Under the pieces are notes generated by a model. That model was not told the DNA's origin and searched no databases. It worked only from the letters and a program-made list of their open reading frames with translations. Positions 32,294 through 41,652 of a stretch of DNA of 43,529 nucleotides are shown piece by piece. Source of the DNA: Xanthomonas euvesicatoria pv. euvesicatoria (GTDB taxonomy: Bacteria > Pseudomonadota > Gammaproteobacteria > Xanthomonadales > Xanthomonadaceae); the NCBI RefSeq assembly GCF_020880415.1, contig NZ_JAJIUJ010000047.1, positions 1 to 43,529 of the forward strand, read 5' to 3'. Numbering within the stretch: the stretch's first letter is position 1; each line of letters starts with the position of its first letter. Made by a program: the position numbers and the translations under genes.

Positions 32294-34963
32294 CTACTTC
32301 GGCAACGGCGAACGCCCCTGGATCGAAAACGGCGCGGTATTGCCGGCCGCGCCGGTACCCGGCTGCCCGCCGCCGACGAACAACGTGTAGTTGCCGGCTT
32401 CCACCGCGCGCTGCCCGCTGCGATCCACGTCGCTCAACGCGCGTGCATCCAGGTTGAAGGTCAGCGTGCGTTGCTCGCCCGCTGCAAGATGCACGCGCTG
32501 AAAACCGACCAGGCTGCGCAACGGGGACTGCGGACGGTCCGGATATTGCAGATACACCTGCGCCACTTCGTCGCCGGCACGTGCACCGGTATTGCGCACG
32601 GTCGTGGTTACCTGCAGCGAACTGCCGGCTTGCAGCGTGGTGGTGGACAGCTGCGGCGCGTCATAGGCAAAGCGGGTGTAGCTCAGGCCATAGCCGAACG
32701 CAAACAGCGGCTCGCCCTTGAAGTAACGGTAGGTGCGGCCCTTCATGTCGTAGCTGACGTAGGCCGGCAGGTCCTTGGTGGAGCGGTAGAAGGTCACCGG
32801 CAGGCGACCGCCGGGATTGTCGTCGCCGGCCAGCATGCGCGCGATCGCGGTGCCGCCGGACTGGCCCGGGTACCACGCGGCCACGATCGCATCGGCATGC
32901 GTCTTGGCCCAGTTCAAGGCCACCGCGCTGCCGCTCATCAGCACCACCACCAGCGGTTTGCCGGACGCCTTTGCCCGTTCGAGCAGCGCTTGCTGCGGGG
33001 CGGGCAGGGCGATGTCGTTGCGGTCGCCACCGTCGAAGCCGGGAACATCGATCCGCAACTCTTCGCCTTCCACATCCGGCGACAGGCCAACGAAGGCGAC
33101 CACAGCGTCTGCCTGTGCCACGGCCTGCTCGGCTTCGGCCAGTTGCGCGGCGGCAGGAGCCAGCCATTCCAGGCGCACGCCCTGATCCTGGCCGCGATGC
33201 TCCATTTCCAGGCGAATCTTGCGTGGGCGGGTGTCGTCGAAATGCAGCACGGTTTCCACGCTCCGGCCGTCGGCGTTGTGCATGCCGGCCGGCACGTGCT
33301 TGTCTTCGGCGTTGCCGGCAACCACCAGCTTGTCGTCGATATACAGGCGTACCGGGTCGTGCCCGCTGCAGTCGAAGCAACGCGCCACGCGCACTGCCAG
33401 GGTGGAATCGCCAGCGCTGGGTGGCAGCAGCTCGCCGCTCCAGCGCACGGCATAGCGGTCGGCCGGTACGCCCTTTGCCGGGGCGACCTGATCCCAGTTG
33501 AAGCTCACCGTGCGGTCCTGCCGCACCACGCGTGCAGCACCGCTCATGTCGACGTTGTCGAAATATTCGCCACGCAGTCCCGGCTTGCCATCGCTGCGCA
33601 GTGCCGTCTCCGGGATCATGCCGGGCACGCCGGCAGCCAACGGTGCGCCTTGTGCGTAGCTCACCTGCTGCGCACCGAAGCGCTGACGCAGGCCCAGCAG
33701 CGGCGTCACCGGCGCGGACGAGGTGCCCTGGTAGTTGGCCTCCAATGCAGCCAATGCGTCCGCATTCGGGCCGATCACCGCCAGCCGCGTGCCGGCCTTG
33801 AGCGGCAACGTGTTGGCATCGTTCTTCAGCAGCACGATCGACTCGGCGGCCGCCTGCAAGGCCAGCGCACGATGCGCCGCGTTGTCCACGTCCTTCGCGC
33901 CGAGCCGCGCGTACGGGTCCTTGCGCGGGGCCTCCAGCTCGCCCAGGCGGTAGCGGGCGGCAAACAGGCGCACCAGCGATTGGTCGAGCAAGGCTTCGTC
34001 CACTTCGCCGCGCGCGATCGCCGTGCCGAGTTCGCGATAGGCATGCCCGCAGTTGAGATCGTGCCCGGCCTTGAGCGCGGCGGCCGACGAGCCGGCGTTG
34101 TCCGGGCGGAAATAATGGAACTGGGTCATGTCGTCGACCGCATCGCAATCGGACACCACAAAGCCCTTGAAGCCCCAGTCGCCGCGCACGCGGCCGTTGA
34201 GCAACCAGTCGGCGGCGCACGCCGGGGTGCCGTGCAGCGAGTTGTACGCACACATCACCGAGCCGGCCTGGCCTTCGACGATGGCAGCGCGGAAGGCTGG
34301 CGTATAGGTCGCTTCCACATCGCGTGGCGAGACATCCACATCGAAGCCATGCCGGCCCGGCTCGGGGCCGCTGTGCACCGCGATGTGCTTGGGCGTGGCG
34401 ATCGTGCGTGGATGGTTGAGGTCCTCGCCCTGCAGGCCGCGGATAAAGCCCACCGCCATCTGCCCGGTGAGAAACGGATCTTCGCCGTAGGTTTCCATGC
34501 CACGGCCCCAGCGCGGGTCGCGGAAGATGTTGATGTTGGGCGACCAGATGGTAAGACCGGCGTAGCGTTTATGGTCCTTGCCCGGACCACCGGCCTGGTT
34601 AAACTTGGCGCGCGCTTCGGTGGACACCACCGTGCCCACCTGCTGCATCAGGCGGGTATTCCAGCTCGCCGCCAGGCCAATCGACTGCGGAAACACCGTG
34701 GCGTAGCCGTTGCGCGCGATGCCGTGCAGGCCTTCGCTCCACCACTCGTAGGCGGGGATGCCCAGGCGCGGAATCGCCGGTGCATCGTTCATGGCCTGGG
34801 CCACTTTTTCTTCGCGGCTCATTTGCGCGACCAGGGCGGCGGCGCGCTGTTCGGGCGTTGCATCGGTGTTTTTTGCGGCCACTGCCGGTGCAGCGATGAG
34901 CGGCAGGGCCAGGCTCACACTGAGTGCAGCGGCAAGACGGCACGGAAAGACGGACAACGACAT
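32294..34963 (-). CDS. nixI: NixI, GH3 beta-xylosidase with PA14 domain
   Basis: Exported GH3 enzyme of 889 residues. NixI of X. campestris removes the plant-specific core beta-1,2-xylose after NixK has acted. ATG at 34963 follows AGGAG and starts a Sec signal (LAAALSVSLALPLIAAPAVAA). Domain order: GH3 N-terminal barrel with nucleophile Asp272 in FVVSDCDAVDD and substrate motif GPEPGRHGFDVDVS; GH3 C-terminal sandwich (ESIVLLKNDANTLPL); a PA14 insert at about residues 455-610 (LRGEYFDNVDMSGAAR, then VRLYIDDKLVV); return to the sandwich (KPLVVVLMSGSAVALNW); and a C-terminal fibronectin III-like domain. The gap to nixH is 208 bp with a hairpin; nixJ follows after 476 bp. Confidence 0.93.
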   Translation of the reverse strand: MSLSVFPCRLAAALSVSLALPLIAAPAVAAKNTDATPEQRAAALVAQMSREEKVAQAMNDAPAIPRLGIPAYEWWSEGLHGIARNGYATVFPQSIGLAASWNTRLMQQVGTVVSTEARAKFNQAGGPGKDHKRYAGLTIWSPNINIFRDPRWGRGMETYGEDPFLTGQMAVGFIRGLQGEDLNHPRTIATPKHIAVHSGPEPGRHGFDVDVSPRDVEATYTPAFRAAIVEGQAGSVMCAYNSLHGTPACAADWLLNGRVRGDWGFKGFVVSDCDAVDDMTQFHYFRPDNAGSSAAALKAGHDLNCGHAYRELGTAIARGEVDEALLDQSLVRLFAARYRLGELEAPRKDPYARLGAKDVDNAAHRALALQAAAESIVLLKNDANTLPLKAGTRLAVIGPNADALAALEANYQGTSSAPVTPLLGLRQRFGAQQVSYAQGAPLAAGVPGMIPETALRSDGKPGLRGEYFDNVDMSGAARVVRQDRTVSFNWDQVAPAKGVPADRYAVRWSGELLPPSAGDSTLAVRVARCFDCSGHDPVRLYIDDKLVVAGNAEDKHVPAGMHNADGRSVETVLHFDDTRPRKIRLEMEHRGQDQGVRLEWLAPAAAQLAEAEQAVAQADAVVAFVGLSPDVEGEELRIDVPGFDGGDRNDIALPAPQQALLERAKASGKPLVVVLMSGSAVALNWAKTHADAIVAAWYPGQSGGTAIARMLAGDDNPGGRLPVTFYRSTKDLPAYVSYDMKGRTYRYFKGEPLFAFGYGLSYTRFAYDAPQLSTTTLQAGSSLQVTTTVRNTGARAGDEVAQVYLQYPDRPQSPLRSLVGFQRVHLAAGEQRTLTFNLDARALSDVDRSGQRAVEAGNYTLFVGGGQPGTGAAGNTAPFSIQGRSPLPK

Positions 34964-35013
34964 CGGTTCACTCCTGCGCGGCGGCCATGGCCGTCACGCG
35001 TTGCGCTTGGGTC

Positions 35014-35034
35014 GCCCGCAGTGATGCTGCGGGC
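35014..35034 (-). terminator. Small perfect hairpin between nixH and nixI
   Basis: GCCCGCAG / CTGCGGGC form an 8-bp stem with a 5-nt loop in the 208-bp gap. There is no U tract on the minus-strand transcript, so it is either a weak terminator for nixH or an mRNA-processing or stability element upstream of nixI. Confidence 0.4.
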
Positions 35035-35171
35035 AGTGGTCATTACAAATCGCTGACTGCCTTGCGTGCGATGCATTGCATGGAGCCGTCAGCGCTACAT
35101 GCGGTCTTCGCGGATAAAGCAGCGTGCTTACGCGCGTGCTGCGTCGTCTGCTGAGACCTGTTCCTGGCGGT

Positions 35172-37853
35172 TTACTTTGCTTCGGCAGGCTCCGGCGGCG
35201 CGCCAGCCAGCGTGGCGGCCAGGTCGCGCACCTGCAGCGTGGATTGCAACTGCGCCAGTGCCGCCTTGCTGCTCACCCGCACGGTCAGTGGCTCACCCGG
35301 CAGCAGGTCGAAGGCGTTGTCCGACAGCGTGGCATCCACATCGCCGAACGACAGCCACACCTCGCGCGCCAGCGTGTTGCTGGTCAGGGTGAGTGCGTAG
35401 CCATCGCCATCGGTACGCCACTGGCTGTCGATCTTCGCGGCCGGCAATGCAAGCTGCTTGGCCGGCGCGAAGAACACCACCTCGCGCGAGAGCAACGTGT
35501 CGCCGTCGAGCAGCTCGAACACCGCGTAGGTGCGCTTGGGATCGGCGCTGCCCAGCAATTGCTTGTCGCTAAAGTTGCCCACCTGCAGGCTGCTCAGCGG
35601 TTTGACGCTGGCCTTTTCTTCGCGCTTGCTCAGCACCTTGCCATCCATGCCCATCACTCGCATGCGCCAGCGCGCTGCCAGCGGGGTGGTGCGGTCGGAG
35701 ACCAGCGACACCTCGGTCTGGCCCTTGTCGTTGCGCAATGCGGCGATCATTTCCGGCGCGTAGAAGCGCCGTGCGTGGTAATGCAGCGCCTTCCAGCGGC
35801 CGTAGTAATCCACGCTGGACCACGACGCGCCCGGCCACACATCGTTGAGCTGCCAGTACAGCGAACCCATCGACTGCGGGCGAGAGGCACGCAGATGCGA
35901 AGCGGCGATGTTGATGCCTTCGGCCTGCATCAGCTGGCTCAGGTAGACGAAGCTGTCGAAATCCTTGGGCTCGCCGAATTCGCGGCGGATGTACAGCATC
36001 AGCCGCTTGTTGCCGTTGCCCTTGTCGAACTTCTGATGCACGCGCATCACCGGCGATTCCGGATCCATGTCGCCGGGCTCGGCAAACGCCCGCACGGTGC
36101 GCATGTCCGGGAACGACTGCAGGCCATATTCGGACATGAAACGCGGGGTGACGTTGAGATATTCGGTAACCGGCAGGGCAGGGCCGCCCCACACCTTCCA
36201 GTAATGCATGTCGCCATCGTCGGTCTGGTCGGCCGCGCCATCGAAATCGGTGCCCGGCGAGGTGGCCCAGTACGGCACGTCGCTATCGTAGGTGGCCACC
36301 ACTTCACGGAATACGGTGCCGAACAAGGTGGTCATGCCGCGTTCGATGCGGGCGCGTTCTTCCGCGTCCACCGACTGCTTGAACTTGACCCGGTCGCCCC
36401 AGTTTTCCCAGCCGGTCTGCACTTCGTTGTTGCCGCACCACAACACGATGCTGGGGTGATCGCGCAGCCGCTTGACCTGTTCGATCGCCTCCTGCCGGGT
36501 GTTCTCGCGGAACTCCACGTCGTACGGCGGCACCGCGCCGCCGAACATGAAGTCCTGCCAGATCATGATGCCAAGCTCGTCGGCGACGTCGTAAAAATAG
36601 TCGTCCTGGTAATGCCCGCCGCCCCACATGCGCAGCATGTTCATGTTGGCATCGCGCGCGTCCTGCAAGGTGCTGCGCATGCGCGCGTGCGTGACACGTG
36701 CGGGGAAGGCATCCAGCGGAATCAGGTTGGCCCCCTTGGCGAAGATCGGGATGCCGTTGATCACGATCTCCATGCTCTTGCCGTACTGGTCTTTTTCGCG
36801 GCGCAGCTCCACCGAGCGCAGGCCGGTGACCCGCTTGATCTGCTGGCTGTCGCCATCGGCATCACGCACGTTGGCCACGAAGGTGTAGCGGTCCTGCGCA
36901 CCGTAGCCGGCCGGGAACCAGCGCTTGGGCTTGGCGATGCGCACCGCCAGGTCGATGCGGTTCTGGCCCGGGTCGACGACCGCGTCCTGGGTGAACTGGC
37001 CGACTTTTTGCCCATCCGGGCCCAGTACATCCAGCGTCACCTGCACCGGCCCGCTGCGGCCGGCCTGCAGTTCCAGCTGCGCCTGCAATTGCGCGCTATC
37101 GGCATCCACGCGTTGCTGGGCGATATGCAGCCCATTTACCCGCACGGCGTCCCACGCTTCCACGCGCACATCCTTCCAGATGCCGGCATTGACCATGCGC
37201 GGGCCCCAATCCCAACCGAAGTTGTACGGCGCCTTGCGCACGTAGGTAGAGCTGTGGCGTGCCTCCGGCTCGTCCCCGAACGCCGAATCGTAGGCGCCCG
37301 GCAGCGCATACGGTTGCTTGGCCAGCCACGGCTGGATCTTCTTGATCGGCGAATACAGCTTGACCTCGAGCACGTTATCGCCACGCTTGAGCAAGGATTT
37401 CGCATCCACGCGCCACTGCCGGAACATGTTGTCGGCGCTGAGCAGCTGCTTGCCATTGAGGGTGACCTCGGCAAACGTGTCCAGGCCGTCGAACACCAGC
37501 TCGACATGTTCGCGCTTGAGTGTGGCCGCATCGACATTGAAACGGGTCTGGTACTGCCAATCGCTCAGGCCCGCCCACTGGATCTTGCCTTCGTTATCGC
37601 GATAGAACGGGTCGGGCACGATCTTGGCGGCGATCAGGTCGGTCTGCACCGCACCGGGCACCTGCGCCGGCAGCCACGCCGCTGCCTTCGGATACGTCTT
37701 GCCCTGCTCCTGACCCGGCACCAGCCGCACCTGCCAGCCGCTGTCCAGATTCACTGCCGTCGGCGGTGCTGCCCAGGCCTGCGAGATAGCGAAGGCCAGG
37801 GCAAGCCCGAGACGGGCGGGGGCGGGAACAAAACGATGACGGGACAGGGGCAT
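35172..37853 (-). CDS. nixH: NixH, GH2 beta-mannosidase
   Basis: Exported exo-beta-mannosidase expected to remove the innermost beta-1,4-mannose from the chitobiose core. Product 893 residues with a Sec signal (LGLALAFAISQAWA). The N-terminal GH2 sugar-binding sandwich shows VQTDLIAAKIVPDPFYRDNE and FNVDAATLKREHVELVFDGLDT. The catalytic barrel has acid/base Glu477 in WCGNNEVQTGWENW and nucleophile Glu575 in RFMSEYGLQSFPDM, both in mannosidase-type contexts. A C-terminal beta domain completes it. It lies 21 bp before nixG's stop-to-start order on the minus strand (nixG follows directly), so nixH and nixG are almost certainly co-transcribed... here nixG is upstream and nixH downstream. Assignment is firm at family level; the gene name follows the order known from X. 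campestris. Confidence 0.92.
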   Translation of the reverse strand: MPLSRHRFVPAPARLGLALAFAISQAWAAPPTAVNLDSGWQVRLVPGQEQGKTYPKAAAWLPAQVPGAVQTDLIAAKIVPDPFYRDNEGKIQWAGLSDWQYQTRFNVDAATLKREHVELVFDGLDTFAEVTLNGKQLLSADNMFRQWRVDAKSLLKRGDNVLEVKLYSPIKKIQPWLAKQPYALPGAYDSAFGDEPEARHSSTYVRKAPYNFGWDWGPRMVNAGIWKDVRVEAWDAVRVNGLHIAQQRVDADSAQLQAQLELQAGRSGPVQVTLDVLGPDGQKVGQFTQDAVVDPGQNRIDLAVRIAKPKRWFPAGYGAQDRYTFVANVRDADGDSQQIKRVTGLRSVELRREKDQYGKSMEIVINGIPIFAKGANLIPLDAFPARVTHARMRSTLQDARDANMNMLRMWGGGHYQDDYFYDVADELGIMIWQDFMFGGAVPPYDVEFRENTRQEAIEQVKRLRDHPSIVLWCGNNEVQTGWENWGDRVKFKQSVDAEERARIERGMTTLFGTVFREVVATYDSDVPYWATSPGTDFDGAADQTDDGDMHYWKVWGGPALPVTEYLNVTPRFMSEYGLQSFPDMRTVRAFAEPGDMDPESPVMRVHQKFDKGNGNKRLMLYIRREFGEPKDFDSFVYLSQLMQAEGINIAASHLRASRPQSMGSLYWQLNDVWPGASWSSVDYYGRWKALHYHARRFYAPEMIAALRNDKGQTEVSLVSDRTTPLAARWRMRVMGMDGKVLSKREEKASVKPLSSLQVGNFSDKQLLGSADPKRTYAVFELLDGDTLLSREVVFFAPAKQLALPAAKIDSQWRTDGDGYALTLTSNTLAREVWLSFGDVDATLSDNAFDLLPGEPLTVRVSSKAALAQLQSTLQVRDLAATLAGAPPEPAEAK

Positions 37854-37874
37854 GCGTGACTCTCCTAGGGTGGC

Positions 37875-40325
37875 TCAGCGCGTGGCGGCGGGGGGCGCCT
37901 GCGCAGTGGTTTCAATCAGTTGGACGGCGCCGATGGCATACAGGGGGCCGCGGATCGGCGCGGTGAAGCGCAGGCAGAGATCGTGGATGCCGGTGCGTGC
38001 AGGCAGTGCGGTTTCCAGGGTGAATTGTTCGCCCAGGGTGTCGCTGCGCGGCAGCTGCACGCTGGCGATCAGATCGCCGTCGCAGCCCAGACGCACTTCC
38101 AGCTCACCGCCGCGGGTTTTGGCCGGGTATTGCACGACCTTGGATTGCTCGTGCGCCAGGCCGAAGTTGTTGGGCAGGCGTGCGGCGTCGATGCGGATTG
38201 CGCCGATACCGTCCAGCCGTGCCTGCGGATACAGGCGGCAGGCATGGAACAGGTCGACGTTGTACACCGGCGTGTCGGCGCCGGTCATCTCCGGCAGCAG
38301 CGGCAGCCGCAAGCCGAGCGCGCCGGTTTCGACGCAGTGCTGCAGTCCCTGCGTATCCACCCGCAACAAACTGGCGCGATCGAAGGTACGGCTGCGCGTG
38401 GCCGCCAGCGGCGTGCCGTTCGCATCGAACGCCGTGGCCTTGACCGTGGTCGGCAATCGAATCGTCAACGGCGCGCTGTAGCGCGGCGATGCCGGCGTGG
38501 GCTCGCTGCCGTCGATGGTGTAGTGCAGCGTGCCCGCGCCGGCTTGCGTGCTCAGTGTCACCTTGGCCGGCCCGCCGGCGAGCACCGGATTGGGTCCGCC
38601 TTCCAGCGCGATATCGGCAGCGAAGGCGCCGTCGCTGTAATCGATGCCCAGCGCCTTGTAGCGCTGCAGCTGCGCCGGCATGCGGGCCAGAAAGCTGTTC
38701 CAGTTGCGCGCTGCCGGCGGCGACCAGGTCACTTCCGCTATTGCAGATAACCGCGGGAACAAGGCGTGATCCACATGCCACTGCGAGGGGATGTATTCGG
38801 ACCACAACGCGCCTTGTGCGCCCAGTACATGCCTGGCCTGTTCGGCGCTGAGCTCGGCCGGTACCGGGCCGAATGCGTAGACCTTCGACAGCGGCAACAC
38901 CGTGAGGCGACCGTTCGGTTCGTCACTGCGCGTGGTCTGCAGGTTGTCCAGATACAGCCAGTCGCCCGGCGCCAGCACCACATCATGGCCTTGCTGTGCT
39001 GCAATCACCGCGCCTTCGATGCCGCGCCACGACATCACCGACGCACTGGCCGGCACGCCGCCTTCCAGAATTTCATCCCAGCCGATCATGCGCCGGCCGT
39101 GCTGGGTGAGGTAGGCCGCCAGCTGTTCGTTGAACCAGCCCTGCATCGCATGCGCGTCCTTGACCCCGAGCTTGCGCATCTGCGCGCGCACCGCCGGCGA
39201 GGCTTCCCATTGATCCTTCACCGCCTCATCGCCACCGATGTGGATGTAGGTCGATGGGAACAAGGTCAGCACTTCGTCCAGCACGTTGGTGATGAAGGTC
39301 AGGCTACGTTCGCTGGTGTTGAACAGGTACGGGTTGACGCCCCAGTCCACGCCCACCTGCGTGCGTGCGCCGGGTACGCCCACGTCTTCGGGGTAGGCGG
39401 CAACGGCTGCCTGCGCATGGCCGGGCATGTCCAGTTCCGGCAGCACCGTGATATGCAGGCGCGCCGCATAGGCGACGATCTCGCTGATCTGTTCCTGGGT
39501 GTAGAAGCCGCCATAACGCTGCGGCGTGCCGTGCTGGCCGGCGCCGGGCGGTGTGCGCCATGCGCCTACCTCGGTGAGCTTGGGATAGCGCTTGATCTCG
39601 ATGCGCCAGCCCTGGTCATCGGTGAGATGCCAATGCAGCACGTTGAGCTTGTGCAGGGCCATCGTATCGAGCACATGCTTGACCGTGTCCACGTCATGGA
39701 AATGCCGGGCCACATCCAGGTGCTGGCCGCGCCAGCTGAAACGCGGCCAGTCGCGAATCGCCACCGCCGGCAGCTGGACCTCGCCCTTGCGTGCATCCGG
39801 TGTCATCAATTGCCAGGCGCTGATTGCGCCGTACAACAAGCCGGCGCCATCGCGCGCGGCGATGCGCACGCCCCTGGCGTCGGCCTCCAGGCTGTAGCCT
39901 TCCTTGTGCGCTACCGGCGCCTGCGCGCTGCGCTCCAGGCGGATGCTGCCCGGCGATGCGCTGGCTTCGGCGCGCACTTCCAACCGCAGCCCGCGTGTGC
40001 GTTGCAGCAAATCGGCCAGATGTTCGGCACTGCGGCGTGCATCGGCATCGCCGGGCACGATCGAAATCACCGTGCCGGCGCCCACCGTGAAGCTGCCGCT
40101 ACCGCGTTTGACCTCGACTGCTGCGGGAATCAGTGGCAACGGGGTACCCGCAGTGTCTGCGGTTGCGGCAGCAGGTGCGCCGGCGGTGGCAGCGGCCGGC
40201 GAGGTGCCTGGTGCACGTTGACCGCAGCCGGCCAGCGACACTGCTGCGAACGCAAGCGCAAGCAGGCGCGAGGAGAACGGCGCGACGGCTGTCAGGCGTG
40301 CGGTGGGTGCGGAGTTCGACGTCAT
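37875..40325 (-). CDS. nixG: NixG, GH20 beta-N-acetylhexosaminidase lipoprotein
   Basis: Retaining exo-beta-hexosaminidase that frees terminal GlcNAc from N-glycan antennae or core by substrate-assisted catalysis. ATG at 40325 starts a lipoprotein signal with lipobox LAGC (LALAFAAVSLAGCGQ), so the 816-residue product should be lipid-anchored. Domain order: GH20b N-terminal domain (AAVEVKRGSGSFTVGAG, RSAEHLADLLQRTRG); catalytic barrel from about residue 195 (RFSWRGQHLDVARHF, then KLNVLHWHLTDDQGWRIEI); catalytic Asp366-Glu367 pair in HIGGDEAVKDQW; and a C-terminal FN3-like and carbohydrate-binding-like tail. The frame upstream of 40325 lacks a signal and is rejected. nixH follows after 21 bp. 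Confidence 0.93.
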   Translation of the reverse strand: MTSNSAPTARLTAVAPFSSRLLALAFAAVSLAGCGQRAPGTSPAAATAGAPAAATADTAGTPLPLIPAAVEVKRGSGSFTVGAGTVISIVPGDADARRSAEHLADLLQRTRGLRLEVRAEASASPGSIRLERSAQAPVAHKEGYSLEADARGVRIAARDGAGLLYGAISAWQLMTPDARKGEVQLPAVAIRDWPRFSWRGQHLDVARHFHDVDTVKHVLDTMALHKLNVLHWHLTDDQGWRIEIKRYPKLTEVGAWRTPPGAGQHGTPQRYGGFYTQEQISEIVAYAARLHITVLPELDMPGHAQAAVAAYPEDVGVPGARTQVGVDWGVNPYLFNTSERSLTFITNVLDEVLTLFPSTYIHIGGDEAVKDQWEASPAVRAQMRKLGVKDAHAMQGWFNEQLAAYLTQHGRRMIGWDEILEGGVPASASVMSWRGIEGAVIAAQQGHDVVLAPGDWLYLDNLQTTRSDEPNGRLTVLPLSKVYAFGPVPAELSAEQARHVLGAQGALWSEYIPSQWHVDHALFPRLSAIAEVTWSPPAARNWNSFLARMPAQLQRYKALGIDYSDGAFAADIALEGGPNPVLAGGPAKVTLSTQAGAGTLHYTIDGSEPTPASPRYSAPLTIRLPTTVKATAFDANGTPLAATRSRTFDRASLLRVDTQGLQHCVETGALGLRLPLLPEMTGADTPVYNVDLFHACRLYPQARLDGIGAIRIDAARLPNNFGLAHEQSKVVQYPAKTRGGELEVRLGCDGDLIASVQLPRSDTLGEQFTLETALPARTGIHDLCLRFTAPIRGPLYAIGAVQLIETTAQAPPAATR

Positions 40326-40477
40326 GCAATCACATCCCGGTATGGCGGCGGTACACGGCAGCCACGCACAGTAGCAAAGCCGTATCGGAAGACGCAGTGA
40401 CTGGCGCACGCTTGGTCCCGCTGCGCAGCGTGGGCACCGCGTGGTCATGCGATCACGTCAGGGGCGTCGGTCGCTGC

Positions 40478-40549
40478 AAAACGGGCGCGGGCAACGCTGG
40501 AATCGGAATGCAGCCACGCAGTCCGATTCCTTGCACCAGCCGTGCCCGC
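40478..40549 (-). terminator. Long hairpin with T run after nixF
   Basis: An extended imperfect stem lies between the nixF stop (40583) and the nixG start. The outer pair is GCGGGCA / TGCCCGC (40487-40493 and 40543-40549), then CTGG / CCAG, then a perfect 9-bp inner stem GGAATCGGA / TCCGATTCC (40499-40507 and 40522-40530). On the minus strand it is followed by GCCCGTTTT. This is the best intrinsic-terminator candidate in the cluster and would separate nixEF from nixGH. Confidence 0.6.
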
Positions 40550-40582
40550 CTGATCGCTGTGCCATCGTAGCGTCGGCTGCGC

Positions 40583-41638
40583 TTAGCGCTGCGCGGTCGG
40601 TAGCTCGTCCCACACCTTCGGGTCTTCGGCGCCCAGCACCCAGCAGCTGAAGCCTTCCAGGCCGTATTGCTTGGTCAGCTCGTAACGTGCCTTGAAGCTG
40701 CGTGCGTCCGGGCGGAACACCCACTCACGCATGTCGTCGCGGTAGAAGTAGAACCACGATTCCTGCTCGACCGGATCCCACTGCACGGTGGCGTTCTGTT
40801 CGATCGCCAGCGGGAAGGATTCGTCGGCATCGATGTAGGTTGCCGAAATATTCGACGCCTCGGTGCCGTCTTCCTTGACCGGATTGCCGGTGTACCAGCG
40901 GTAGCCGTAGGTGGCGATCCCCAGCGACAGCTTGTCCTTGGGCACCTGGGTGATGGCGTAATCCAGGTGCTTCTTCATCCACACCATGCCATCGACCGGG
41001 CCTGGCGTGGTCCAGCGCGTGTGCTGGTCATAGGTCATCAGGCTGACCAGATCCACCGCCTGGCCCAGCGCCTTGAGGTCATATGCGCCGCGCCAGTATT
41101 CCCACATCCACTTGGAGAACTGACCGCCTTCGGCATAGCCCGGTGCATTCGGCACCATGGCGACCGACATCTTGAAACCGGCTTTATGCAGCGCGTCGGC
41201 GGTCTGCTTGACCATCAACGTGTAGGCGTCGCGGTCGGTCCAGGCGATGTTTTCAAAATCGAACTGGAAACCGTAGTACTTGTGCTGTTTGCCATGGGTC
41301 AGCAGCGATTCGATCATGCGCTTCTTGGCGGCTTCGTCGTGCATCAGCTTGTGGAAGCCGTCGCGCCCGGTGGTCATCGACAGGATCGGCATCACCCGCA
41401 GGTTCTTCTGCTTGGCGATGTCGTACAGGTACATGTTGGGCGTGCCGTTGACCAGGCCGTTCTGGTCCACGCCGTACCAGGTCGGCACCACCACGTCGAT
41501 CTTGTCGACATTGGCCAGGAACGAGTTGGTCGATTTCTGCGTGTTCATCAGATAGAACAACGCCGTGGGGGTTTTTGCCAGGGCCGGCGCGCACACCAGC
41601 GCCAGCGCCAGCAGGATCCAGGTCAATCGCTTGCTCAT
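40583..41638 (-). CDS. nixF: NixF, GH18 endo-beta-N-acetylglucosaminidase/chitinase-like
   Basis: Family GH18 TIM-barrel enzyme of 351 residues with a Sec signal (RLTWILLALALVCAPALA). In an N-glycan cluster it is expected to cleave within the GlcNAc-GlcNAc chitobiose core. The GH18 active-site strand is visible as YYGFQFDFENI. Asp127 and acid Glu129 are kept, but the first Asp of the usual DGxDxDxE is replaced by a GFQFDFE pattern, as in ENGase-like and spore-hydrolase-like GH18 branches. Later barrel motifs are MTYDQH (the MxYD substrate motif) and GFSCWVLGAED. ATG at 41638 lies 14 bp after the nixE stop, so nixE and nixF form one transcript. Confidence 0.9.
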   Translation of the reverse strand: MSKRLTWILLALALVCAPALAKTPTALFYLMNTQKSTNSFLANVDKIDVVVPTWYGVDQNGLVNGTPNMYLYDIAKQKNLRVMPILSMTTGRDGFHKLMHDEAAKKRMIESLLTHGKQHKYYGFQFDFENIAWTDRDAYTLMVKQTADALHKAGFKMSVAMVPNAPGYAEGGQFSKWMWEYWRGAYDLKALGQAVDLVSLMTYDQHTRWTTPGPVDGMVWMKKHLDYAITQVPKDKLSLGIATYGYRWYTGNPVKEDGTEASNISATYIDADESFPLAIEQNATVQWDPVEQESWFYFYRDDMREWVFRPDARSFKARYELTKQYGLEGFSCWVLGAEDPKVWDELPTAQR

Positions 41639-41652
41639 GAAAACAGCATCCG

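Noticed and set aside
31949..35056. 1035-codon plus-strand frame opposite nixI
   Set aside because: Antisense of a GH3 gene with visible nucleophile and domains; the frame shows no protein family.
35124..37859. 911-codon plus-strand frame opposite nixH
   Set aside because: Antisense shadow of a GH2 gene whose catalytic glutamates are identifiable.
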